A stretch of DNA of 33,351 bases from Candidatus Aerophobetes bacterium Ae_b3a (GTDB lineage Bacteria > Aerophobota > Aerophobia > Aerophobales > AE-B3A). Position 1 is the stretch's first letter, and each line of letters begins with the position of its first letter. The stretch is from the NCBI GenBank assembly GCA_005223095.1, contig NJBQ01000017.1, positions 1 through 33,351 on the forward strand, read 5' to 3'. The notes under the pieces were generated by a model, which was not told the DNA's origin, made no database searches, and saw only the letters and a list, made by a program, of their open reading frames with translations. Below are positions 8,664 to 18,506 of the stretch, one piece after another. A program made the position numbers and the translations under genes.

Positions 8664-9245
8664 TCAATGTTTTTCTGGATATATTCGAGCATAGCCAGTA
8701 CTGGCAGTTATAGTAATGGTATGCCATCTTTCACTCTCTTTCCCTCTTAGATAGATAGAGCCAGACTCTGCTGTTCCCTGAGGATAGAAAGAAAAACCAG
8801 AATCATCCGGATTATCGAACTCCACTATCCCGTCTTCTTCCTGCATCTTATTAAGTTCAGGATCGGCAAAAACTATATTTTCCTGAAGAGATCGTCTTTC
8901 TCCTGTTATATTGCCCTCTTCATCCTCCAGCCAGTACCTGCCTCTTTGTGGATTGAAAATAACCCTATACTCTTTTCTCTTGGTTATAGCCAAGCGTCGG
9001 GCCCACCTTAAGGTAGAGACAATATCCTCTGCTGAAGACTCCAGGTTAGTCCTGAAAAGAAAACTGCTCACATAAGGAACAGATATAGAGATAACTGTCC
9101 CTATAATAGCCAGGACTATAATCAATTCTATTAAAGTATAGCCGCATCTTCTATCACTACTCGATTGCTCAATTTCCTCTCCACCAGTTGTTGATATATT
9201 TAAGTATCGCAATTTCAATAATTTCGCTGAATCGTTATCAAGCAA
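8664..9245 (-). CDS. Prepilin-type protein (GspH/FimT-like pseudopilin)
   Basis: RRCGYTLIELIIVLAIIGTVISISVPYVSSF followed by a GspH-like region. Confidence 0.85.
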   Translation of the reverse strand: MLDNDSAKLLKLRYLNISTTGGEEIEQSSSDRRCGYTLIELIIVLAIIGTVISISVPYVSSFLFRTNLESSAEDIVSTLRWARRLAITKRKEYRVIFNPQRGRYWLEDEEGNITGERRSLQENIVFADPELNKMQEEDGIVEFDNPDDSGFSFYPQGTAESGSIYLRGKESERWHTITITASTGYARIYPEKH

Positions 9246-9274
9246 ATCTTCTCAGGTAATAGCTCAAGAAAAAC

Positions 9275-9327
9275 GGGGGGAGCAGGCCGAAGGCCGTTGA
9301 GGGGGGATGTTTTCCCCCTCAATATGT
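9275..9327 (+). repeat. GC-rich palindromic repeat, copy 1 (short form)
   Basis: GGGGGGAGCAGGCC...GGCCGTTGAGGGGGGATGTTTTCCCCCTCAATATGT; inverted copy at 12187-12276. Confidence 0.75.
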
Positions 9328-9376
9328 TTTTATCATTCCTCTCTTATTCTTCTGAATAATAGGGCGCTGTCCCTAT

Positions 9377-10462
9377 TTAAGCTAGTTTTCTGATGAGTTC
9401 CAGATAGTATAAATAATTATTAAAAGGAACATCTGGTGGTACAGAGTGGTCTATACAAGGGAAATATCCACTGGTAGAAAGAAGATAGGGTACTTTACTC
9501 ATTACCTCTTTTTCGATATCTATTTTGCCTCGTGAAAGTACTCTTTTATCAATTCCACCGGCTATGATGAGATTCTTGCCGAATTTCTTTCTCATTTTTA
9601 CTATATCCATTCCTGCCGCTACTTCACTGGGTAAAACTCCATTTATTCCACAGTCAAGCCATATAGGAATCAGTTCCCAGATATTTCCGTCCGAATCAAG
9701 GGTAATGATGTCTATACCCTTGGAGTGCAGAAGCTCAACTATTCTCTTATAGTGCGGAACCATATACTTCTTCACAAAAGAGGGAGAAACCAATGAACCA
9801 GTCTTATAGGCCATATCTTCCCAGAAGTGAGCAAAATCAAAGTCTATATCCTCTAATACCGGTTTTATAGTCTCTATTATAAAATACTCAAGATGTTCGT
9901 TGATTTCTTCTATTAAGGAGGGGTCATCACTCATTATATAGCTTAAGTTCTCAAGGCCTATCCAGTTTCTCATCCAGCCAAAGAAACTACCCACCGTAAT
10001 ACCCAAAGGATAACTTCTTTCTTTGTAGCGCTCTTTTTCTTCCTTCCACCAGAGGGGATAGCGAGCAGGAGAATGTGGATTAAGTCGCTTTTTGTATTCT
10101 CGCCATGTTTTTCTATCTTTTACCGGATATTCTAGCCACTGGTCCATAGACAGTAGTCGGTGTTCTTTGCGCACTCTCTTTTTAGCACCATCCCTATCCA
10201 TTATTACCTTATGGGTAGCATTTTCTTCTAAGGTCTCTACATCGAAGGTGGGCACTAAAAGTTCTCTCCATCCCGAATTTATAGGAACTATCTCCATTCT
10301 GTCAAAGCCAAAGTACTCAGATGGATGAACATCGGCTGGCAAGCCTTCTTTTTTCCATCTATCTAATGCCTCAGTAAAAAACCACTGCCATAGTGATGGA
10401 AACATAAGGTCATTGCTTTCAAAATGGGCGATTTTCAGAAATCTTTCTCTCCCAGAAGCCAT
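9377..10462 (-). CDS. Uroporphyrinogen decarboxylase (URO-D) family protein
   Basis: URO-D-like TIM-barrel motifs (DFDFAHFWEDMAYKTGSLVSPSFVKKYMVPHYKRIVELLHSKG, LIIAGGIDKRVL). Start moved to ATG at 10462 to remove overlap. Confidence 0.8.
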   Translation of the reverse strand: MASGRERFLKIAHFESNDLMFPSLWQWFFTEALDRWKKEGLPADVHPSEYFGFDRMEIVPINSGWRELLVPTFDVETLEENATHKVIMDRDGAKKRVRKEHRLLSMDQWLEYPVKDRKTWREYKKRLNPHSPARYPLWWKEEKERYKERSYPLGITVGSFFGWMRNWIGLENLSYIMSDDPSLIEEINEHLEYFIIETIKPVLEDIDFDFAHFWEDMAYKTGSLVSPSFVKKYMVPHYKRIVELLHSKGIDIITLDSDGNIWELIPIWLDCGINGVLPSEVAAGMDIVKMRKKFGKNLIIAGGIDKRVLSRGKIDIEKEVMSKVPYLLSTSGYFPCIDHSVPPDVPFNNYLYYLELIRKLA

Positions 10463-10493
10463 ATTCTTACTCCTTTTTTCTCCCTTTTGCCTC

Positions 10494-11351
10494 TCAACAA
10501 GAGATTCTGGAGAAGAACTCCGGAACACCTTTAATACCTAAGTTGATGCGAAACAGGGCTCCCGCCCTAGCTCCTTCTTCCCTCCTATTATTGCCACCCG
10601 CCGTTGTGACGTATATATCAGTGTAATCCTTCCCGCCAAAGGTCACACTTGAGATCTTCTTTACCGGAAAATGGATGCGTCGTTCCTCACTACCATCGGG
10701 TGAGTAACGGACCAGGCAACTGCCACCCCAACGGGCAGACCACAGATAACCCTCTGCATCTACGGTCATCCCGTCCGGGGCCCCTTCTCCTTCTGGAACA
10801 ACAATGAACGTATTTTGATTGCCGATAATCCCGCTATTCTGGTCGTAGTCAAACACATAAATTGCACGTTTGGAAGTATCAGTGTAGTACATACGTTTAC
10901 GGTCAGGTGTAAAACCCATCCCATTTGAAATACCGATTCCGTCCAATAGTTTGATTAACTCACCATCTGCATGAAGCTGATACAAACAACCCAATCTATC
11001 CTTAGTTGGCATTGTACCGCAAAAGACGCGTCCTTCAGGGTCGGCAATCACATCATTGAAGCGAGAATCTCGCTCATCAGGAATTTCCTCAAGCACATCA
11101 ATCAATTCACCATTTCGCCAGACCTTAACGGCACCCCTGGCCATGAACAGCAACAGAGTTCCCTCAGCCTGAATAGTGAATCCACCTACAACCTGGCCTT
11201 GGTAAAACTGCTCATGCTCGCTGGTGGCGGGATCATAGCGAAACATACGGCCGGTAGGGATATCAGTCCAGTAAAGTTGCTTCTCAATCGGATGCCATAA
11301 TGGGTTCTCGCCGCAAACACACTGGTAATCAGCAATTAACTCTGGTTTCAC
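10494..11351 (-). CDS. SMP-30/gluconolactonase/LRE family protein
   Basis: CGENPLWHPIEKQLYWTDI, SRFNDVIADPEGRVFCGTM, GISNGMGFTPDRKRMYYTDT, APDGMTVDAEGYLWSARWGG. Confidence 0.93.
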   Translation of the reverse strand: MKPELIADYQCVCGENPLWHPIEKQLYWTDIPTGRMFRYDPATSEHEQFYQGQVVGGFTIQAEGTLLLFMARGAVKVWRNGELIDVLEEIPDERDSRFNDVIADPEGRVFCGTMPTKDRLGCLYQLHADGELIKLLDGIGISNGMGFTPDRKRMYYTDTSKRAIYVFDYDQNSGIIGNQNTFIVVPEGEGAPDGMTVDAEGYLWSARWGGSCLVRYSPDGSEERRIHFPVKKISSVTFGGKDYTDIYVTTAGGNNRREEGARAGALFRINLGIKGVPEFFSRISC

Positions 11352-11446
11352 GCTAATTCTCCTTTAAATAGCTTCTTCTTGCTTTCTTATCTATTTCAGT
11401 TGTCTCCCTATAGAACCATAGCGTCTTTAATTTTAAATGATTTGTC

Positions 11447-11512
11447 AATATTCAGCGAAGCACGTATACCGCTGTCATTAGGAGGAGGGATAGGAGATTC
11501 CTCACAATGACA
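11447..11512. repeat. Degenerate CATTGCGA-type element, third copy
   Basis: AATATTCAGCGAA (cf. left TIR AATATTCAGTGAA) followed by TGTCATT...AATGACA inverted repeat. Confidence 0.5.
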
Positions 11513-11554
11513 TGCAACAGTTACGTTACAGTATTTATGAAACTGCGCACTAAA

Positions 11555-12316
11555 CTACCAGTTATTAATATCATCTTCCAGATAGCCGTTAGATGAACCC
11601 GGCCCATTAGGATCGAGTTCATCTATAAACCCATCTTCATCATCATCTGTCTCATTCTGACAATAATACCCATCAATAAATTCATTTCCTGAGATATCAT
11701 CACTGCCCGTCTTTCCGTCTCGACCCTTACAATAAATGTCATAACTACTTCTATTGTGAAAAGGAGGGGTGGTAAGAGGATTTTTGTCGAGATTAGCCCT
11801 ATAAGAATAGACATGAATACGATCGTCCTTTCCTTTATGCCAGGGATCCAATAGTTCACCATAGCTATTCACCTGGTTGTCATTGAATTCCATATAGGGA
11901 CCTTTTTTCTTGGAATCATCATCAGTATAGCTAGCTGGAGCTGAAGATAAAGCCTCTCTTAGAGAAGCTGAACCGTTGTCATCAGGAGGATAGGAACCAT
12001 GGTCAATCTTATACATACTTATAGCTGTTTGCAGTTGGGCAATGAAAGACTTTGCTGTTGCTCTTTTTGATTTCTCTGTAGCTTGAAGGAAATTAACCAC
12101 TGCTAGACTGGATAAAATAGCGACTATAGCTACTACTATTAAGAGCTCTATCAGGGTAAAACCCTCTTTTCCTGGACTGTCCATGAACATATTGAGGGGA
12201 GAAACATCCCCCCTCAACGGCCCGATCGGCAAAGCCGACTCTCGCTTGGCTCGAGCACGTCGGGCCTGCTCCCCCCTGTTTAACCCAGGGGAATTATTCA
12301 AATTCCGATACTTCAA
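11555..12316 (-). CDS. Prepilin-type protein (GspG-like major pseudopilin); N-terminus uncertain
   Basis: KEGFTLIELLIVVAIVAILSSLAVVNFLQATEKSKRATAKSFIAQLQTAI. The true start may be ATG near 12190 or 12184 rather than TTG at 12316. Confidence 0.85.
   Translation of the reverse strand: MKYRNLNNSPGLNRGEQARRARAKRESALPIGPLRGDVSPLNMFMDSPGKEGFTLIELLIVVAIVAILSSLAVVNFLQATEKSKRATAKSFIAQLQTAISMYKIDHGSYPPDDNGSASLREALSSAPASYTDDDSKKKGPYMEFNDNQVNSYGELLDPWHKGKDDRIHVYSYRANLDKNPLTTPPFHNRSSYDIYCKGRDGKTGSDDISGNEFIDGYYCQNETDDDEDGFIDELDPNGPGSSNGYLEDDINNW
12187..12276 (-). repeat. GC-rich palindromic repeat, copy 2 (long form), overlapping the GspG-like 5' end
   Basis: Reverse complement GGGGGGAGCAGGCC...GGGCCGTTGAGGGGGGATGTTTCTCCCCTCAATATGTT matches copy 1, with a longer centre. 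Confidence 0.75.
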
Positions 12317-15162
12317 AATATGCCCCCTATGGTGAAGAAAAGCTTAGCTCCTCTTTCCTCTCCATCTAAAGGCCAGGCTAAACCCAACCTTAGGACTAAA
12401 GAATATTTACCAAAGGGAATAATTCTCAGGCGCAATTCCGCTCCTATATCTTGTTTTAGCTCTATCTCTTCTTTCTGCCTGTCTTCAACGCCCTCTGCCC
12501 AGATACATCCTGCATCAAAGAATAGAGCGCCTCCCAGACGGTCAATATAGAGAAAGGGAGAGCCTCCCAGCATCTTCAGCCACAAGAACCTGTACTCAAG
12601 AGAGGTGAAAATAAGGTTCTCTCCTATTTGAGAATTAGTGGGATATCCCCGCAAATCAGAAATTCCTCCTAAAGAGAGCAAGACCTTGGGAAAACTTAAC
12701 CTATTATCCACTCTTTTAGCTAAAATTCTCAGAGCTAGACTGTTGCCATTAGAAAATTTTGTATATCCTCTTCCATCTATACTAAAAGCAGTGTATTCTA
12801 AATCACTACCCAGCCCCCTACTGGAATACTCAACTCCTGCCTGTACTCTGATGCCTTCTTGACTGAGATCCGGGTCACACACGGGAACTAAGTCAGCAAA
12901 CTCCCAAACAGTGCTTATGTTGTTTACCTTCCCCTGCCAGGTTTCGAGCCCACCCGATGAAGCAAGAAAGGGGGTATCCATCCATTGATTAGAATAGCTC
13001 ACCCCTAATCCCTGTCTATTATCTATCTGATAGGTTAGACCAAGACTCTGACCTTCCAGCTCCACTTGATGTAATTCTCCCCGGGAGAGACTATAGTATT
13101 TCTCACGGTATAAATTAAGCCAAAAAGTGGGAAGAAAACTTCGGTTGAAATAGACTATATCGTACTGGAATTCTTGGCCTATAAGAGTAGAGAAGTAAAG
13201 ATTATGTCTTTCCAAAACATCTGAGGCAGACCCTTCCAGGGAAAAGAAGAATCTCTGCTCAGCAAAAGAAAACCAGGGAAAAATATAATCCAGTCTAAAC
13301 TGAGGCCTGTAAGGAAAAGAAGGGTAAGCTACCTCCTTTTCACTGATAAACCCCGTTAGAGAATCTTTCTCTGATGGGACAAAAGCCAATTCTTTTTCCG
13401 GAACAGTCAGCAATCTTCCTGGCAAAGCTCCCAGAGAAAAAAGATAAAGAGAAAACCTTCCTTCCTGGTAAGCAGAGAGAACAACTTTTTTTCCATCAGG
13501 AGATATATCTGGCTCAAAGACTCCTCCCTTTACCTCGGTATACTGCCTGAATTCTTTCCTGGCTGGATGGAGTGAATAAAGATTAAATACACCATCTTTG
13601 CCATTGGAGATGAAGTAAATCTTCTCCCCCTGAGGAGAAAATATAGGACAGCGATCATCTGCTTCATCCAGAGTAAGACAAGTAAGAGTTTTATCCTTTA
13701 ATTGCAAAAGATAGATATCTCTTTTTCCTTCTCGAAAAGAGACAAACACTATTCTTTCCCCATTGGGAGAAAAAGAAGGAGAGAAGTTTTGCACTAATCC
13801 ATCATCATCATAGGTTAAAGGAGAGACTTCATTACTATGGATATCCAGAAGATAGAGATTGGAGTTTCCCCCTTGCTGCTTTACAAGCACTATTTTTTCC
13901 CCATCGGGAGAGAAAGATGCCTGGTCTGCCCTTAAACCATAGGTTAAACGTTCTTCCTTATTCTTCTCAATATCAAATAGATATAAATCTGACAAAAAGG
14001 TGCCTTTGGGAGAATAAAATTTTGTCTTAGAATATAGAATTCTCTTCCCATCAGGAGAAAAAGAAACAAAAGGATTAATCCCTCTCTTTAACCTTTTCAC
14101 CTCTTTACTATTAATATCCATAAGATAAAGGTCAAAAATAGCATAATCATACCCCCGATTGGAAGCAAAGGCGAGCATGTCTCCTGAAGGCGAGAAAACA
14201 GGATGTTGATTTCGTCTGCCCTGATAAGTTAAAGGCTCTCCCTCCTTAAGAGAATCATCATAGAAATCCTCTTTTCCCTTATATCTTTCTCTTATCCATT
14301 CCCGCCATTCAGAGTAAAGAAGAAAAGAGTCTTTAGCCAGGATTTCTTCTAGAGTCTGATTAAAACTCAAAAAGTGAGAAGTAGGATAAAAAGACAACTC
14401 GTCTGAGGCAAGAGCAAACTCTGTGGTAAATTGAAAAAGAGGTTGACGACGAAGATGGGCTAATATCCTGGCTATTTTATCCTTTCCATAATGATCAAAA
14501 ATATAGCGGACAAGACTATCTGATTGGTAGTAGCCAGAGGTTCTTCCCCATCCTTCAAAGAAATAGAAAGCCCCCAGGCTGCCCTCAGACATAATCTCTT
14601 CTCTCTGCGCCTCATCCCTCAGTACCATCTCTTTCAGGGAATGCCACTCCTCTGCCTGGTATTGAGCTAATCCTTCTATAAACCACATAGGCAAAGTTAG
14701 ATTAGCCATCAATCGCCGCAGGGGAAAAAGAGATTCCTCAATGGCAGCAAAAGTAACTAGATGAGTAAACTCATGAGCAACAACCTGTCTTGCCCAGGAC
14801 AGATTTCCACTGGTTCCCTCAGGATGCCATCGAGCCCGAATAACGATTTTAGCAGGTAAAATGGAGGTATAACCTCCTGTATTATCGCTATAATTTTCCA
14901 CAATAATGGGAGTCTTTTCTCGTGGCTGGTATCCCAAATCAGATGTAACAGATGGGTATATTTCTTCGGCAACCCTGGCTACCTGTTGAGCGAAAGTCTC
15001 TTCCTGCTGATGATAGTGAATAAGAAAATGAGGGGTTTGGATTACTTTCCAGTGAAGCTCGGGATGGTTAAAAGCAAAAGAAAAGGAATTAACTCCGGCT
15101 AGAAATATAAAAGGAAAAAAAAGAGCTATTACCCTACCTTTTCTAATAAAGTCTTTTTTCAA
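12313..15162 (-). CDS. Putative HExxH peptidase-like + PD40 beta-propeller + outer-membrane barrel-like protein
   Basis: Signal peptide; VVAHEFTHLV...MWFIEGLAQY; about six FSPDGxKI-type repeats; C-terminal beta-rich region ending ...KLFFTIGGIF with terminal Phe. Confidence 0.8.
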   Translation of the reverse strand: MKKDFIRKGRVIALFFPFIFLAGVNSFSFAFNHPELHWKVIQTPHFLIHYHQQEETFAQQVARVAEEIYPSVTSDLGYQPREKTPIIVENYSDNTGGYTSILPAKIVIRARWHPEGTSGNLSWARQVVAHEFTHLVTFAAIEESLFPLRRLMANLTLPMWFIEGLAQYQAEEWHSLKEMVLRDEAQREEIMSEGSLGAFYFFEGWGRTSGYYQSDSLVRYIFDHYGKDKIARILAHLRRQPLFQFTTEFALASDELSFYPTSHFLSFNQTLEEILAKDSFLLYSEWREWIRERYKGKEDFYDDSLKEGEPLTYQGRRNQHPVFSPSGDMLAFASNRGYDYAIFDLYLMDINSKEVKRLKRGINPFVSFSPDGKRILYSKTKFYSPKGTFLSDLYLFDIEKNKEERLTYGLRADQASFSPDGEKIVLVKQQGGNSNLYLLDIHSNEVSPLTYDDDGLVQNFSPSFSPNGERIVFVSFREGKRDIYLLQLKDKTLTCLTLDEADDRCPIFSPQGEKIYFISNGKDGVFNLYSLHPARKEFRQYTEVKGGVFEPDISPDGKKVVLSAYQEGRFSLYLFSLGALPGRLLTVPEKELAFVPSEKDSLTGFISEKEVAYPSFPYRPQFRLDYIFPWFSFAEQRFFFSLEGSASDVLERHNLYFSTLIGQEFQYDIVYFNRSFLPTFWLNLYREKYYSLSRGELHQVELEGQSLGLTYQIDNRQGLGVSYSNQWMDTPFLASSGGLETWQGKVNNISTVWEFADLVPVCDPDLSQEGIRVQAGVEYSSRGLGSDLEYTAFSIDGRGYTKFSNGNSLALRILAKRVDNRLSFPKVLLSLGGISDLRGYPTNSQIGENLIFTSLEYRFLWLKMLGGSPFLYIDRLGGALFFDAGCIWAEGVEDRQKEEIELKQDIGAELRLRIIPFGKYSLVLRLGLAWPLDGEERGAKLFFTIGGIF

Positions 15163-15173
15163 TCCTGCTCTCT

Positions 15174-15695
15174 CTAAAGAATCTTGGCAACTTTAACCTT
15201 TACCTCCCTCACATTTTCAATTCCTATAGTATTATTAAGATAATTCTTTACCACTGTCTGGAGTTCATCTATTAAGCGAGGAATCTCTCCTTGACCCTGG
15301 GCAGAAAGGGTCAGATAAACATCTACCCCCTCCTCCGCCAATTTAATATCTGCCTTGATGTCCTCAACTCCTTCTACTCCTTTGCCTATCCGTTGGATAA
15401 ATCCGCAAATTGCCTTCTGAGAAATTTCCATTTTACCCAGAGGATTTTTTAAAGAAACAACCGCACCCTCTCTTTTTTCCCTGGCAAGCAAAGGCAAGGC
15501 AATACTCAGAACAAATAGGAACCCGAACAGGCAAATAAAAATTCCTTTAGTCAATAATTGCTGTTCAAGAGCAGTAATAGCTCCCAGAATAGCAAACCTG
15601 GGGATTATCTCCAGCGAAATGAAGAATCCTGCCAGAGACAAAAGAGCCAGAGCGACTACAATTATTCCCCATAGTATCCTTTTACAAACTCTCAT
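15174..15695 (-). CDS. AmaP-like alkaline shock membrane anchor protein
   Basis: Two N-terminal TM segments and Asp23-like C-terminal region; adjacent to an Asp23 gene. Confidence 0.75.
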   Translation of the reverse strand: MRVCKRILWGIIVVALALLSLAGFFISLEIIPRFAILGAITALEQQLLTKGIFICLFGFLFVLSIALPLLAREKREGAVVSLKNPLGKMEISQKAICGFIQRIGKGVEGVEDIKADIKLAEEGVDVYLTLSAQGQGEIPRLIDELQTVVKNYLNNTIGIENVREVKVKVAKIL

Positions 15696-15709
15696 CTTAG
15701 CCTCCTTAT

Positions 15710-16036
15710 TTATGAAATATGTTTGATTCCTTTTATTTTTATGTTAATTTTAGCCACTGGTTTATCGAGAACTCTTTGCACTTCTTGCTTCACTTTTTTC
15801 TGAGTTTCCTCTACCAACTGAGGGATAGCATTTCCTTCTTTAATAATTAACTGGAGGGAAAGCCCTATTCCTTCCGGCAAATATTCTATCTTAATCCTCT
15901 CTCCCCACAAACCTCTCTTGACAGCATAAATTCCTTCCACCTCTTTGAGGGCTTTCTTGATAAGCCCGCTGATTACCTTCCTATCAACTTCATAACTCTC
16001 TTGCTTATTTTGGCTCTCCTTCTGCTGATCAGTCAT
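15710..16036 (-). CDS. Asp23/Gls24 family protein
   Basis: VISGLIKKALKEVEGIYAVKRG...VAKINIKIKGI. Confidence 0.88.
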   Translation of the reverse strand: MTDQQKESQNKQESYEVDRKVISGLIKKALKEVEGIYAVKRGLWGERIKIEYLPEGIGLSLQLIIKEGNAIPQLVEETQKKVKQEVQRVLDKPVAKINIKIKGIKHIS

Positions 16037-17387
16037 AGAAGGCCTCTTTCATTAGTTTTTCTTCCACAAAGTTAGTATAGAAATCACCTTTTCTAAAATG
16101 TTCGTTTTCTAATATATGTTGATGGAAAGGAATGGTCGTTTTCACTCCTTCAATAACAAATTCCTCTAAAGCCCGTTTCATCCGAACTATTGCCTCTTCT
16201 CTATCTCTCCCCCAGGTAATAAGCTTGGCTAGTAAAGAATCATAAAAGGAGGGAATACGATAACCGGAAAAAATATGGGTATCTATCCTGATGCCCGGAC
16301 CACCAGGAAGATGGAAAGAACTAATCTTTCCTGGAGAAGAGATAAAATTCCTTGCTGGGTCCTCTGCATTAATACGACACTCCAGGGAAACTCCTTCCAT
16401 CTTTATATCTTTCTGATTATAAGGAAGGTTCTCTCCGCTGGCGATTCTGATTTGATCCTTAACCATATCTCTGCCAGTAACCATCTCCGTTACCGGATGT
16501 TCTACCTGAAGTCGGGTGTTCATCTCCATAAAATAGAATCTCTTTTTTTCATCTACCAGAAATTCCACTGTTCCCGCCCCTCTATAACCAAGTTCTTTGG
16601 TTACCCTAACAGCAATTTCTCCCATCTCTTTTCGCAAAGATTCATCCAGGACAACAGAGGGAGATTCCTCTATTAGTTTCTGATACCTTCTCTGAATGGA
16701 ACAATCTCTCTCTCCAAAGTGAAGAGCTTTGCCAGAGCCATCAACTAATACCTGGAACTCAATATGCCTTGCTTTATCCAGGTATTTTTCCATGTACAGG
16801 CCTGACCTCCCGAAGGAAGTTTTCGCCTCCTGCTGAGCCAAACCAAAGAGAACATCCATATCCTTCTTTTCCCAAACTGCGCGCATACCTTTGCCTCCCC
16901 CTCCTGAAACAGCTTTTAGAATTATGGGGTAGCCAATACGCCCAGCCAATCTAGAAGCCTGAGATCTATTTTCTACTATTTCCTCCAGGCCAGGAATTAC
17001 AGGAATACCCTTTTGAGCTAAAGTATTACGAGCCTCTACTTTATTTCCCAATTTTCTGATTACTCCCGGAGCAGGTCCAATAAACTCTATACCTGAAGAA
17101 CGACAGACCTCAGCAAACTGTTCATTTTCGGCCAAAAAACCATATCCGGGATGGATAGCTTCTGCTCCCGCTATTTCAGCCGCACTGATTATACGAGGAA
17201 CATTAAGATAGCTCTCCGCTGGTTCCCGTGGACCAACACAAATAGCCTCATCAGCAAACTTTACTGGAAGGGAGTGTTCATCTTCTTTAGAGAAAACCGC
17301 CACTGTTTCTACTCCCAGCTCCTTACAAGCCCTTATTATACGAAGAGCGATCTCCCCTCGATTAGCAACAAGAATTCTACTAAACAC
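16029..17387 (-). CDS. accC: Acetyl-CoA carboxylase, biotin carboxylase subunit
   Basis: MFSRILVANRGEIALRIIRACKELG; GGGGKGMRAV; EMNTRLQVEHPVTE. Confidence 0.97.
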   Translation of the reverse strand: MFSRILVANRGEIALRIIRACKELGVETVAVFSKEDEHSLPVKFADEAICVGPREPAESYLNVPRIISAAEIAGAEAIHPGYGFLAENEQFAEVCRSSGIEFIGPAPGVIRKLGNKVEARNTLAQKGIPVIPGLEEIVENRSQASRLAGRIGYPIILKAVSGGGGKGMRAVWEKKDMDVLFGLAQQEAKTSFGRSGLYMEKYLDKARHIEFQVLVDGSGKALHFGERDCSIQRRYQKLIEESPSVVLDESLRKEMGEIAVRVTKELGYRGAGTVEFLVDEKKRFYFMEMNTRLQVEHPVTEMVTGRDMVKDQIRIASGENLPYNQKDIKMEGVSLECRINAEDPARNFISSPGKISSFHLPGGPGIRIDTHIFSGYRIPSFYDSLLAKLITWGRDREEAIVRMKRALEEFVIEGVKTTIPFHQHILENEHFRKGDFYTNFVEEKLMKEAFYD

Positions 17388-17843
17388 CTATTCTCCTTCT
17401 TCTATCAAAAACAACTCCTGGTCATATTCCACAGGATGTCCATTCTTTACCATAATTTCTTTGATTTTACCCTCAACATCCGAGGTTATCTCATTCATCA
17501 CTTTCATAGCCTCGATAATACAGAGAGTATCTCCCACTTCCACCCTGTCCCCTGCCTCTGCAAAGGGTTCTTCCTCTGGAGAAGGGCTTCTATAAAAAGT
17601 TCCCACCAGAGGCGAATTCACAGAAAAGAATTGTTTCCCTTCCTTCTCTTTCTTCCTTTTCCTTTGCTTCTCTTCTATTCTCTTATCTTCAATGATAGAG
17701 ACACTCCTTCTCTCAGCAATGGCGCCTTTTTCTTTTCTCCCTTTAGTTAATCTGAATCTAGTCTTCCCCTCCTCTATTTCTAACTCAGAAAGAGAAGAGG
17801 ATTCGAAAATTTTGATGACTTTCTTCAGCTGCTTAAGGTCCAT
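17388..17843 (-). CDS. accB: Acetyl-CoA carboxylase biotin carboxyl carrier protein
   Basis: [18 protein letters not shown] and biotinylation motif EAMKVMNEI. Confidence 0.96.
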   Translation of the reverse strand: MDLKQLKKVIKIFESSSLSELEIEEGKTRFRLTKGRKEKGAIAERRSVSIIEDKRIEEKQRKRKKEKEGKQFFSVNSPLVGTFYRSPSPEEEPFAEAGDRVEVGDTLCIIEAMKVMNEITSDVEGKIKEIMVKNGHPVEYDQELFLIEEGE

Positions 17844-17913
17844 TCTTAAACTCCTTGCCTCTCCTCACTCAAATCTCGATAAAAAAGAAAAACTAGCCTG
17901 TCCCCTTTTTTCT

Positions 17914-17948
17914 ACTATACGCTATCCGCTAAACGCTATACGCTGTTT
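17914..17948. repeat. 7-bp-period array, CGCTAWM flavour
   Basis: ACTATAC GCTATCC GCTAAAC GCTATAC GCTGTTT. Confidence 0.8.
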
Positions 17949-18506
17949 TTATGCTTTTCCTGCATACTCTTTTGATCTTGTATCTATACGGACTATATCT
18001 CCCTCTTTTATGAAAAGAGGAACTGATAGGTCATAACCGGATTCCAGAATCACTGATTTGCTAGCTGAACCTACCGTATCCCCTCTAGCTCCGGGAGGAG
18101 CTTTTTTTACCTTGAGCTCTACAAAAATAGGAATTTCTATTGCTATTACTTCGTCTTCGTATAATTGCATAGTCACTTCCATGTTCTCCTTAAGAAAATT
18201 TGTTTTCTCACCCAGGTTTGTGCCAGGAATAATCTTATCCTCAAAAGTTTCTAAGTCCATAAAATGAAAATCTTCCTTTTCTCTATAAAGATATTGGGCT
18301 TTTCTTTCCGTAATGAAAGCATCCTTTATCTTCTGTTCAGGCGAAAAGACCTTTCTTATGTTCTGTTGGCCATGAAGATTCTTTAAGGTAACTCGAACAA
18401 AAGCACCGCCTCTACCCCGCTTCACATGTTGAAACCCCTCAAGCGTCCAGAGCTCTCCCTCGAGCTCTATAGTCATTCCAACCCGCAGGTCGTTTGCGTT
18501 AACCAT
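17949..18506 (-). CDS. efp: Elongation factor P
   Basis: MVNANDLRVGMTIELEGELWTLEGFQHVKRGRGGAFVRVTLKNL; ATG at 18506 preceded by GGAGG SD. Confidence 0.97.
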   Translation of the reverse strand: MVNANDLRVGMTIELEGELWTLEGFQHVKRGRGGAFVRVTLKNLHGQQNIRKVFSPEQKIKDAFITERKAQYLYREKEDFHFMDLETFEDKIIPGTNLGEKTNFLKENMEVTMQLYEDEVIAIEIPIFVELKVKKAPPGARGDTVGSASKSVILESGYDLSVPLFIKEGDIVRIDTRSKEYAGKA

